Shown: positions 36,315-44,986 of the stretch, piece by piece
Layout of the letters: each line of letters begins with the position of its first letter
How positions within the stretch are numbered: the first letter of the stretch is position 1
Assembly: GCA_029861865.1 (NCBI GenBank)
Contig: JAOTYL010000003.1
Location: forward strand, 62,001-126,000
Direction: 5' to 3'
Source: Myxococcales bacterium
GTDB taxonomy: Bacteria > Myxococcota_A > Polyangia > Polyangiales > Houyiibacteriaceae
Length of the DNA: 64,000 nucleotides
Made by a program: the position numbers and the translations under genes
Notes under the pieces: model-generated
Told to the model about the DNA's origin: nothing
Database searches by the model: none
What the model saw: the letters and a program-made list of their open reading frames with translations, nothing else

Positions 36315-39300
36315 TCAACCCTCCTCACTAGTCAACACCGGGCCCATCGTGATCAACTGACTAGGCACTTCGATTTCAAACAGCCGTACCGGTCGCGAAA
36401 CGCCTTTGAACTCGCTGGGGCCCCTGTCTTGCAACTGGAGCTCATCCGCTAGTTCCCTCGCCGTCGTCTCACTGATGAGGATCTGACCACCAGTCGCGTG
36501 GTCCGCGATTCGTGCCGCCAGATTCGTCGTCGGTCCGTGCACTGTGTATGCCCAGCGTTCGTCCGTCTTGCCTCCGAGCCTACTCAAACCCACCAGCGCC
36601 GGCCCCGAGTTGATTCCGATGTTGATCACTACCGTCGGGAACTCTGACTCGTGTTTTGCGTTCAATTCCGCCGTGCAAGCTTGCAGCGCCACGGCCGTTT
36701 GCGCTGCGAGCGGCCCGTGCGTTGGATTCTCGAAAACGGCCATGAAACCGTCCCCCGCCGTTTCCACGATTTCGCCTTGTCGCTGCCAGATTTCTTCCGC
36801 AAAGCTCGAAAAATAGGTGTCCACGAGCTTTTCGACGGCCTCTTTCCCGAGCAGTTCGTTCATCTGGGTGTATCCAGCGATGTCGACGAACATCACTGAC
36901 ACCTCGCGTTCCTGCCGGACCATGTCCGGCGCCTCTGGATTCTCCGCGAGCAGCCGCCTAACAGGGACTGGAACAAACTTACCCAAATGATCGCGATGCT
37001 GCTCCAGCTTCGAGATCGTGCGTCGCGTCTGCTCGAGACGCGATTGCTTCTCTCGAAGATCGGCGAGCATTTGATTCCTGGCCATTGCCGTTTCGATCGC
37101 CGCGAGATACGAACGGGTTGCGGCGACGGTCGCTTCGGAAAAAATACTCGGCAGCGACCGGTTCTCGAGATACACGACGCCGATCGGGTCGTCTGTATTG
37201 CCCAGCATCCTGCAGAAGACTGATCGTGGCCTGTGCGTAGCCAAGTAAGGGCACTTTGTGAAACGCGTGTCCTCGGCGCAGTCTCGAATGGCGATGCTCG
37301 TGCCACTCTTGGCAACGTAGCGGACGATTGCAGATGCGCGGACGCTCTGCACGTCACGCGTGGCGTCACGCGCAGTTATGAAATCCAGACCACGGTCGGT
37401 AAGCCCAAATACGACGCCCCAGTCTGCGTTAGCATCGCGACACAGGTCTTCGAGCACGTGATTGATCGAATCTGTGGCCCCGCCCAGGGGCACCGCCGAC
37501 GTCGGCGCCGTTGCGCCGTGTGCGTAGATCTTTTCGTCTTGATCGTTGGCGACTTCATCGAGCACGCGCAGGTGCGCATGCTTCCGCGCAAGGCGGCGCG
37601 CCTTCCGGTAGCCGTTCCACTCCCGGTAGAGCCGCCAGGCTCTCTCCAGAAAGACACCGGCAAGGTCCTCGCGCTCCTCCCGCGCAAGGTGCTCTGCGGC
37701 AAGCTCGTTTGCGAGCGCTTCAATGTGGATGAAGCCGTTTCCGGCAGCCGACTTCATCGCGCGTTCGTAAGCATTGAGCGCGTTCTTTCCGCGTACCGAC
37801 TGGAGCTCGGCAGAGAGCACTTCGTGTTGCTGGCCGAAGTTCTCGGGGCAGCCCTCAGCCCACTTGCGGAATCGACGCCTGCAATCCTTGAGCGTACTAG
37901 CGTATTTCTTCTGATGGTCCGGTTTCGACTTTGCGAGCGCTGCCGCCGACAGGCCGAGATAGAAGAACAGATCGGCCACGACTATCTGCCCGAGCACGCT
38001 GTCGCTATGGGACTTGGCCCGCATGCCGAATTTGTAGGCCGTCGCGTAATCCTCATCGAGATAATGAAGCTGCGTCTTCAGCGCCCAAAAGTAAGTCAAC
38101 GCAGTCTGGTTTCCGCTCGCCCGGAATTGGCGCATCGCCCTTTTTTCAGCAGATGGATCGAGCGATACCGCCGAGTCATCGAGCATCGTCCGTGTGGCCT
38201 CCCGCCACAGCCGGTGCGTTTCCATGGAGAAAGTATCGTTGGTACGCCGGACTAATGGCTCATAGCGTTCGTTCAATGAAAGCACTTCAGAGAGCGGAGC
38301 GCCGGAGGAGAACATCAGCGACACGGTGCCGAGCACCGCATAGTTGGCGTACTGAATATCGCCGGCTTCGAGAGCCTGCGACAAAGATGCACTTAAGATG
38401 TTCAGCGCGGTTGTGACTGGTTGCGACCAGAACGCAATAAACGCGCCGCTGATCATCCATATCTTGGATCGGAGAATGATGTCACCGCCCCGATCGGCAA
38501 GCTTCATGGCCAATTGAGCAAAGCGGTAGCCGTGTTGGGGTTTGCCGGTCACGGCGCTGAGAACCAGCCCGTAGATGACGTAGCCGAAAGCGGATTCCGT
38601 CGTGTGCGCCTGCGATATCGAGCGATTGAGCAGCCGCAATCCGACAAATGCCATGATGCTGGTGTTTCGAAAGTACGCGGCCGGACCGATGATCATCAGA
38701 AGGGCGTTCGTCGCTTTCAACGTCTTGTCCTCGCTGAACGGCGACTCCGCTAGGCGATCCAGCGAACGAAACGCGGTTTTCGACCGCGCCAGCAGTAGCT
38801 CGCTCAGAACTTGTGCCCGGCTAGGCTGGGCCGCAATCCGCATACCCAGGGAACGAAGCGCTTTGACACCGGTTTCGACGGCCTCGTCGCCCCGATTCGC
38901 GCCGGTCAACAACAAGATCTTGGTGTACACGACGCCAGCCAGATCGTGGCGGTCCTCAGCATGGGATTCTAACGATTCGAAAAGTGCATTGGCGGCGGCC
39001 GGATTGCCGTTTAGATACTCACTCTCGAACGTTTCGCTGTACAGGTCGAACATCAGCCGATGATCGCTCTGCCATGCCGATTCGGGAGCCCACTTCATGC
39101 CGGCTCGGAAATAGTTCAACGCGTCACGATATGCAGCCTCGCGCCGAGCTTCCTGTCCTGCTTGAAGATTCAACTCAGCATATGCCAACCGCTGTTTCGG
39201 GTCGGCGACGGCACCAAGACCAAAGTTGATGTTGTTTACGACGTCGACCGGCACGTCGCTCTTACCGGAATCGGCGAGCTCTTCGAGCAACCGCTGACCA

Positions 39301-41354
39301 AAGTGAAGACGGATCGCGGACAGTTCCTCGTCGGACACGATACAATACGCAGCCTGCGCCAGTTTGTCGTGGATGAAGCGATACCCCGAACCGACGTGTG
39401 TGAGGACGCCCATAACGACGGCCTGGTCGAGCAGGGCCCGCACGGTTTCCTCCGGCTCTTTGATCAGACACGCGATTCGCTTCGGCTCGAACGGATTGCT
39501 AATACAGGCACCCGCCAAGAGTGCGGATTTTGCACGGGGCACGAGGCGATCGAGCTTTGCGCGGGCAAGGTCGATAACGTCATCGGTGATCGCTCGCTGA
39601 ACAATTTCGTTTGGATCCCAATTCCATTGATCGAGCCGCTCGTCGAACACCAACAATCCCTGCGCGTGCAAGTGTTCGAGCAAGTGGCGAGCGAAAAGCG
39701 GGTTGCCTTCGGTGCGTTCGTGTACCAGCTCGCTCAACTGCGCACACATCGATGCGTCAGTCGCGGGACCGAGCGCTTCCCCGACGAGCTGGGCGATCTG
39801 CGGTTCTTCCAGACCCTCAAGTCGAAGAATCGACGTCGAGGCTCCCGAGTCCGCCATCCTTTGAAGGCTTTCTTCGGCCCTGATTGCGCCGTCGCCGTTG
39901 CTTCTGAAGCAAAACAACACCAACACGTCGGTAAGAGATTGAGCTGAAACGAGGTATTCCAGGAGGGTCAATGAACCGGAGTCGGTCCACTGCACGTCAT
40001 CGAAGAAAAGACAGAGGGGGCCACCGACCTCGACCAAAATTTTCACGAATCTTTCGAACGTCGCGTTGAACCGATTCAGGCCCTCACTGGAAGGCACCTT
40101 GGGCGCTTCGGTCAACGCGCCGACGATCGGCGAGAGCTGTGGAATCACGTCAGTAATCAATGACGCGTTCACGCCGAGCAGTTCCTTCACGCGGTTGGCC
40201 AGCGTGTCTAGCTGACCTTCGCGGGCGGCCATCTGCGCGACCCGTGCTTCGATAGCCTGCACGAACAGTCCGTAATGGATGTCGGTATTGAACTGATCGG
40301 CCTTCCCGCCGACAATCTCCATCCCGGTTCGGCGGATACGTTCGCGCACCGTCAAAACAAGGCCCGATTTCCCGATGCCGGGGGTGCCGCTGATGGCGAC
40401 CAGCTTCAGCGGCCCCGAACGCGCCGCCTTTGCAGCTTCGAGAATAAGAGCCTGCTCCTGCTCGCGGCCGCGAAACGTATCGGGCACGCCGAAAGCTGCG
40501 AGCAGGTCTCTGTCGCCAATACGCGACTGGCCGGCACCTAGCTTACCGCCGCGCTCCGCAAGGCTTTCAGTAAGGTCGTAGGTCAGACCATAGTGCGTCT
40601 GGTACCTTTGCTCCGGCGCCTTATTCAGTAGGCGCATCACGAGCTCCGACACCCATACCGGAACCGTCGGGTCCAGCTCGTCGGGTCGCGCCGGCATTTC
40701 CGTCAGTAATTTGTGACGGTGTGAATCCACGTCGAGCGCTTCGAACGGACGCTGACCCGTAACACCGCGATAAAGAAGGACGCCTAACGCAAAGAAGTCG
40801 GCGCGGTAGTCACAGCCGAAGGCTGTCGAACCGACTTGCTCGGGGGCCAAATACAGCAACTCTGGCGGCGGGGCGGAGCGCGGCCTGCCTTCCTTGGTCG
40901 ACGAACCGCTGAGGTCGAACAATCTGACCCCCGGAAGATCCGCATGAACCCAGACGGTCGCAGGGCTGAGCCGGTTATGGTTCATCCCGGTCTTGTGCAG
41001 CAGTCGCAACGCGTGCGTCACATCATGGCCCAGTCGCAGGCTGGCGCTCAGATCACCAACGTATCGGCGTCTGAACGGCCGGAAGCCCTCGTCCCGATAC
41101 ACGAGATAAGGCTTGTGTTGAATCTTCAGCCGCCCAAGACACTCATGAACCGTTCCGGGCGGCGCCAGCGCGTGCGCATGCTCGTCATGGTGAAGCCACT
41201 GCAGTTCAACAGGGGACGGCTCATCGGATTTGAACGTGCGCAACAGCAACCGATCGCCATCGAGTCCGCTGCCTTCGAACAGAATGCTGAAGGAATCTTC
41301 CCAGACGGCGTCTCCGAGCTTTATCTCGGATAGATGCACGCGTTCCTGCGTCAT
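36315..41354 (-). CDS. Giant signalling protein: pseudokinase, AAA ATPase, helical repeats, GAF, class III adenylate cyclase
   Basis: The 1679-residue protein starts with a kinase-like fold (about 10-270) that keeps LAPEQVG and DYRADFFALGVLLY. The loop HRDxKPxN reads HNRLSPAT (126-133), which removes the catalytic Asp and Lys, and DFG reads DLS. An AAA ATPase follows with Walker A SGTPGIGKSG (about 322-331) and Walker B LFFDDVQWTD. Some 600 residues of helical repeats come next, then a GAF domain, a coiled coil, and a C-terminal class III cyclase with FVDIAGYT, ETAGDGFMAVF and NLAARIAD holding metal and transition-state residues. The ATG at 41354 overlaps the methyltransferase stop (TAATG), so the two are coupled. 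The architecture resembles PknK-type hybrid proteins. Confidence 0.88.
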   Translation of the reverse strand: MTQERVHLSEIKLGDAVWEDSFSILFEGSGLDGDRLLLRTFKSDEPSPVELQWLHHDEHAHALAPPGTVHECLGRLKIQHKPYLVYRDEGFRPFRRRYVGDLSASLRLGHDVTHALRLLHKTGMNHNRLSPATVWVHADLPGVRLFDLSGSSTKEGRPRSAPPPELLYLAPEQVGSTAFGCDYRADFFALGVLLYRGVTGQRPFEALDVDSHRHKLLTEMPARPDELDPTVPVWVSELVMRLLNKAPEQRYQTHYGLTYDLTESLAERGGKLGAGQSRIGDRDLLAAFGVPDTFRGREQEQALILEAAKAARSGPLKLVAISGTPGIGKSGLVLTVRERIRRTGMEIVGGKADQFNTDIHYGLFVQAIEARVAQMAAREGQLDTLANRVKELLGVNASLITDVIPQLSPIVGALTEAPKVPSSEGLNRFNATFERFVKILVEVGGPLCLFFDDVQWTDSGSLTLLEYLVSAQSLTDVLVLFCFRSNGDGAIRAEESLQRMADSGASTSILRLEGLEEPQIAQLVGEALGPATDASMCAQLSELVHERTEGNPLFARHLLEHLHAQGLLVFDERLDQWNWDPNEIVQRAITDDVIDLARAKLDRLVPRAKSALLAGACISNPFEPKRIACLIKEPEETVRALLDQAVVMGVLTHVGSGYRFIHDKLAQAAYCIVSDEELSAIRLHFGQRLLEELADSGKSDVPVDVVNNINFGLGAVADPKQRLAYAELNLQAGQEARREAAYRDALNYFRAGMKWAPESAWQSDHRLMFDLYSETFESEYLNGNPAAANALFESLESHAEDRHDLAGVVYTKILLLTGANRGDEAVETGVKALRSLGMRIAAQPSRAQVLSELLLARSKTAFRSLDRLAESPFSEDKTLKATNALLMIIGPAAYFRNTSIMAFVGLRLLNRSISQAHTTESAFGYVIYGLVLSAVTGKPQHGYRFAQLAMKLADRGGDIILRSKIWMISGAFIAFWSQPVTTALNILSASLSQALEAGDIQYANYAVLGTVSLMFSSGAPLSEVLSLNERYEPLVRRTNDTFSMETHRLWREATRTMLDDSAVSLDPSAEKRAMRQFRASGNQTALTYFWALKTQLHYLDEDYATAYKFGMRAKSHSDSVLGQIVVADLFFYLGLSAAALAKSKPDHQKKYASTLKDCRRRFRKWAEGCPENFGQQHEVLSAELQSVRGKNALNAYERAMKSAAGNGFIHIEALANELAAEHLAREEREDLAGVFLERAWRLYREWNGYRKARRLARKHAHLRVLDEVANDQDEKIYAHGATAPTSAVPLGGATDSINHVLEDLCRDANADWGVVFGLTDRGLDFITARDATRDVQSVRASAIVRYVAKSGTSIAIRDCAEDTRFTKCPYLATHRPRSVFCRMLGNTDDPIGVVYLENRSLPSIFSEATVAATRSYLAAIETAMARNQMLADLREKQSRLEQTRRTISKLEQHRDHLGKFVPVPVRRLLAENPEAPDMVRQEREVSVMFVDIAGYTQMNELLGKEAVEKLVDTYFSSFAEEIWQRQGEIVETAGDGFMAVFENPTHGPLAAQTAVALQACTAELNAKHESEFPTVVINIGINSGPALVGLSRLGGKTDERWAYTVHGPTTNLAARIADHATGGQILISETTARELADELQLQDRGPSEFKGVSRPVRLFEIEVPSQLITMGPVLTSEEG

Positions 41355-42250
41355 TACAATACTCGGCCCGTTCCGCCCGGCTTTTGGGCGACAAGTATCT
41401 TGTACTGCCAAAGGCGCTTTTGAAGCGCTTCGTACTGGTATCTTGCGGAAAGGAGGTTTCCGTGCGCGACGTCGCTGCGAAGGCCGGCCTTGTTCAGAAT
41501 GAACGAAAGCCAGTGGCAGATCCGTGCCAGACAATACAACCGAAGCGACGATCGTCGCATTCTGTTTGTCCAGTCATGCACTTCGATCCGTTCGAAGCCC
41601 ATCGAATCGGCGTTTTCCTTATGCTGCGTCTCTGTATCGAGAGAGGGAATACTCCATCCCGACAGCCAGTCCGCGACGAGCTTCTGGTCCGCCGGCAGCA
41701 TGTCGATTTCTGTAACCATGTATTCGGCGATTACGAGCCGGCCACCCGGTCGCAGTAGCCGACACGCTTCCGAATAGAAGTCGACCTTTCTCGGACTGTG
41801 ACACAGGCTCTCCAGGGCCCAGACCACATCGAACGAGCTGGCCTCGAAGGGCGTCTTCGTATAGTCGGCCCGTCGGAACTCGGTCCGTCCGCTCAGACCA
41901 CGCCGATCGGCTTCCTTTCTCGCATAAACGAGTTGTGACGTAACGAGGTTTACTCCTACGGGCCGTGCACCGAGCTTCTCTGCCAGCCAAAAGCAGCTCC
42001 CGCCGCGACCGCAACCTGCGTCGAGCACTATGTCGCCCTGCTTGACCGCGGCGAAATTCGCGAGCGTCGCATTGGCATTGGCTACCGCCCTTCTATGGTG
42101 ACGGCATTGCTCGTCGTAATAACCATAGTGGAACGCGGGGTCCGACCGATGCGCCCAAAGCGAGCTGTAGTCGAAGTGGGTGTGGTCGTAGTAACGGATG
42201 ATTGACCCAATCAGGTCGACGCCCGCGGCGCTACTTGTCATGTCCACCAT
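41354..42250 (-). CDS. SAM-dependent methyltransferase, sterol/tocopherol-type
   Basis: The class I methyltransferase motifs are VLDAGCGRGGSCFWLAE (SAM binding), VGVNLVTSQLVYAR, FDVVWALESLCHSP and LLRPGGRLVIAEYM. The preceding YYDHTHFDYSSLW and the position of motif I resemble C-methyltransferases acting on prenyl lipids (tocopherol, sterol or geranyl diphosphate types). Starts at 42250 and 42241 are both possible; the frame is open to 42331. It is the first gene of the run that continues with the giant cyclase protein and the desaturase-like enzyme, and it is divergent from the cNMP-binding kinase gene. Confidence 0.8.
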   Translation of the reverse strand: MVDMTSSAAGVDLIGSIIRYYDHTHFDYSSLWAHRSDPAFHYGYYDEQCRHHRRAVANANATLANFAAVKQGDIVLDAGCGRGGSCFWLAEKLGARPVGVNLVTSQLVYARKEADRRGLSGRTEFRRADYTKTPFEASSFDVVWALESLCHSPRKVDFYSEACRLLRPGGRLVIAEYMVTEIDMLPADQKLVADWLSGWSIPSLDTETQHKENADSMGFERIEVHDWTNRMRRSSLRLYCLARICHWLSFILNKAGLRSDVAHGNLLSARYQYEALQKRLWQYKILVAQKPGGTGRVL

Positions 42251-42577
42251 CGCCAGTCGTCCTTGGCTGTTGCGGTCTAAAGAGCGGTTTCTGAGGATAC
42301 CCGATTTCGAGGCCCCCGTCGTGGCCCGCATCGGCGCGGGCGCATGGTTCTTGAGCTGCCGCCCGCACCTCGGTAATTCGACGAGCCGTCAGCGTTCAAC
42401 CCAGCCGGGCTGGCATCAGGTTGTCGCTTGCTTTGTCCTGGCCACCTTGGGTACCTTCAGAGACGCATAACTGGCGGCCATGACCAATACTCATACCCCT
42501 CCTAGCCCGACGCACGAGAACGCCGCGAAACATTCTCTAAACGAGGTGCTCTGCCAAGGGGAACACGGCTGGACGGG

Positions 42578-43807
42578 GTGCGGCCGGTGACCGGCAGGCC
42601 GAGCGCTTCCAACGGCCACCCGGCCGTCACAAATAGCGCCGATTCTAAACGATTTGAGCGGCAGTCCCTGCTAGGCGAAGGGGGCATGGGAACAGTGCAC
42701 CTCGCATTCGACCATCTCATCTTGCGAGAAGTAGCCCTGAAGACCCTACGCGACGATTTGAGCGAGTCCGAGGATCTTCAACAACGCTTTATTCAAGAGG
42801 CCCAGCTCACAGGGCAACTGGATCACCCCAATATCGTCCCGGTGTATGAATTGACGACCAGCAGCGACGGTGGCGCGCCATCCGTCATCATGAGGTACGT
42901 GGACGGCGAAACCTACTCGGAGCTGGTCGAAGGACTCCATGCCTCCCCCACCGACGCGAAGTTGCAAAAGACACTACAGGTATTCCTCAAAGTTTGCGAC
43001 GCCATCTCGTTCGCACATGAGCGGGGAGTCATACACTGTGATCTGAAGCCAGAGAACATCATGGTGGGGAAGCACGGTCAGGTCTATGTGATGGACTGGG
43101 GCATCGCTTTCCTCCGGGAAGCGGAGCGGGTGCCGCTCGGTGGAACCCTCGGCTATATGGCGCCCGAACAACTGACGGGTGACCGAAGTGCGATCAACGC
43201 GACCACGGATGTTTACGGCTTAGGCGGGATTCTATGCGTTCTTCTCACCGGCGAGCCCCCACGGACCGAAGCGTCTGCCCTTGCGGACTGGTCTGAGACT
43301 CCGCGCCTCGAGGACAGAAAAGCCATGCCAGAGGTGCCGCCTGAGCTATGCCGCATCGCTGAGCGAGCGCTGAGTCCCGCACAGGCAGACCGCTTCCAAT
43401 CTGTCGATGAGCTGAAATGCGAAATGGAAGCATTCATGGCAGGAGGGGGTTGGTTCGCAACACGGCACTATTTGGGCGGCGACGTCATCATCCGTGAAGG
43501 CGACAGTGGCTCTGAAGCGTTCATCATATCGAGCGGCGTCTGTGACGTCTTTAGGGGCAAGCCTGAGGGACGTCGCCAGTTCATCCGCAGTATGGGGCCC
43601 GGGGATACTTTCGGCGAGCTCTCCGTCCTCACCCGCATGCCGAGGAGCGCCACCGTAGTGGCACAGACAGACGTAAGTTTGCGACTAGTGACGTTAGAAG
43701 CACTCGATCGCGAGCTCAAGCGTAACCCCGTCCTCGCCTCCTTCATATCCGCCGTTTCAAACAGATTCTGCGATCTGGAGGCTCGCCTCAATGCGAGCAA
43801 GCAGTGA
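42578..43807 (+). CDS. Serine/threonine kinase with C-terminal cyclic-nucleotide-binding domain
   Basis: Residues 25-285 form a complete kinase. It has the glycine loop GEGGMGTV, Lys55 in EVALKTL, the loop HCDLKPEN with Asp155, DWG (173-175) in place of DFG, and APEQL. Residues about 290-395 form a cyclic-nucleotide-binding fold with GGDVIIREGDSG and the phosphate-binding cassette FGELSVLTRMPRSATV. Glu347 and Arg356 of this cassette are the residues expected to bind the ribose and cyclic phosphate. The product resembles PKA/PKG with the order of domains reversed. The GTG at 42578 follows GGACGGGG. A short frame at 42480-42590 (MTNTHTPPSPTHENAAKHS) may be the original N-terminus, separated by a frameshift. 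Confidence 0.9.
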   Translation: MRPVTGRPSASNGHPAVTNSADSKRFERQSLLGEGGMGTVHLAFDHLILREVALKTLRDDLSESEDLQQRFIQEAQLTGQLDHPNIVPVYELTTSSDGGAPSVIMRYVDGETYSELVEGLHASPTDAKLQKTLQVFLKVCDAISFAHERGVIHCDLKPENIMVGKHGQVYVMDWGIAFLREAERVPLGGTLGYMAPEQLTGDRSAINATTDVYGLGGILCVLLTGEPPRTEASALADWSETPRLEDRKAMPEVPPELCRIAERALSPAQADRFQSVDELKCEMEAFMAGGGWFATRHYLGGDVIIREGDSGSEAFIISSGVCDVFRGKPEGRRQFIRSMGPGDTFGELSVLTRMPRSATVVAQTDVSLRLVTLEALDRELKRNPVLASFISAVSNRFCDLEARLNASKQ

Positions 43808-44008
43808 AGTGCTGTGGTACGAGTCCGCGTCTTGCATCTCGACGGCCACCGGTTCCGACGGACTCCACTGGATCTGAGTCAGCAAGATCGGAATCGCGAC
43901 GACCAAGAGCGTAACGACCCGGTGCTTGCGGATGGATCTGCCGATGAATTCTGCACGCTGCTGCTTTGCCTGTTCGATGATTCGGTAGCTTTCTTCATAA
44001 TTGGTCAT
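43757..44008 (-). CDS. Small single-pass membrane protein
   Basis: The ATG at 44008 has an excellent GAGGAG ten bases upstream. The 83-residue product has a charged N-terminus (MTNYEESYRIIEQAKQQRAE), one transmembrane helix (VVTLLVVAIPILLTQI) and a short periplasmic tail. No family is recognised. Its 3' end overlaps the convergent kinase gene by 51 bases, so the two could influence each other's transcription. Confidence 0.55.
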   Translation of the reverse strand: MTNYEESYRIIEQAKQQRAEFIGRSIRKHRVVTLLVVAIPILLTQIQWSPSEPVAVEMQDADSYHSTSLLARIEASLQIAESV

Positions 44009-44137
44009 GGTGAAACTCCTCGCTGTTGGTTGCGTTCGACGCTGGCGAATCTGCCTTGGGTAGGAAGCACGTGCTGTGCCAACTCGAAAACGCCGCAATC
44101 TACATCGGTAGGTCGGGTCGAATGACCGGAGATCGAC

Positions 44138-44167
44138 GATGAACGTCATCTATTGACGACGCTCGTC
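44138..44167. promoter_or_regulatory. Two tandem palindromes between divergent genes
   Basis: GATGAACGTCATC (44138-44150) and GACGACGCTCGTC (44155-44167) share the form GAyGAnnnTCrTC and are 17 bases apart centre to centre. This is a plausible paired operator in the space between the small membrane protein and lipoprotein genes. The regulator is unknown. Confidence 0.35.
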
Positions 44168-44303
44168 ATCGTTTCGGGTCGACCAGGATTGGTGCAGGCG
44201 GTGAATTAGCGGATTTCTTCGTTGGTACGAACACTGCATCGCTTCGCCTGCATGGGCTGCTGTCCTCAACAAACTCGGCCAGTCCATTAGAGAGGAGTCC
44301 ATC

Positions 44304-44909
44304 ATGAAGAAGAACATCAGCGCAATGTTGCGAAAGTGCGCGTCTCTTGCTCCAGTGTCTGCACTCGGACTTGCTGCCGGTTGCCTCTACATGGGTGACC
44401 CTGGCCACATCCCACCTGACGCCAGCGTGGCCGCGAGCATGGAAGGTGTGCGCGTCGAGCTCGTTCGTCACTCGACGGGCTGCCAATCGACCGAGCCGCA
44501 AGGTCTCATCGTGGAAGTCGGGCCAGGGCTGGAGTACCCCGCCCATGCGGTCAGCGCGCTCAAGGCGGACTGCTCCCAGGTGCTCAATCCCGGCGTCGAG
44601 GTGAACGTCGAGGAGAACGCCGCGGTCTTCGACTTCTCAAACGTAGCCGAGCCTGGCCGGTTCCCTGACGGCGAGTTCGAAGGCTACATCCTCAACATCG
44701 TGCGCACCGCCGATGCTCCCGTTTTGATTTTAGCGCTGGTCGATTTGCAGATGTCCACGCTGGACGTCTTTGAAGGTGACCTGAGCTTCGACGGCGACGG
44801 TCTGGCGGTTAATCTGGCCGGCATGACTTTCGACTCAAACAGCTTTCTCAGGATTGATTTGTATCTGGTCTCCGTTGGAGGGGATGGCGACTCATCCGAA
44901 GCAATTTGA
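44304..44909 (+). CDS. Lipoprotein of unknown function
   Basis: A GAGAGGAG ribosome binding site precedes the ATG. The signal region ends with the lipobox GLAAGC, giving a mature lipoprotein of about 175 residues. The mature part is acidic and beta-rich with Cys residues (HSTGCQSTEPQGLIVEVG, ALKADCSQVLNPGVEVNVEE). No family is recognised. Confidence 0.6.
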   Translation: MKKNISAMLRKCASLAPVSALGLAAGCLYMGDPGHIPPDASVAASMEGVRVELVRHSTGCQSTEPQGLIVEVGPGLEYPAHAVSALKADCSQVLNPGVEVNVEENAAVFDFSNVAEPGRFPDGEFEGYILNIVRTADAPVLILALVDLQMSTLDVFEGDLSFDGDGLAVNLAGMTFDSNSFLRIDLYLVSVGGDGDSSEAI

Positions 44910-44986
44910 GCTGGGACACCTGCCGAGTCGGTGACGGAGTCATTTCCGGCTCGTATGAGCGGCGACTCAGGCTGGCTGAACGCTAT

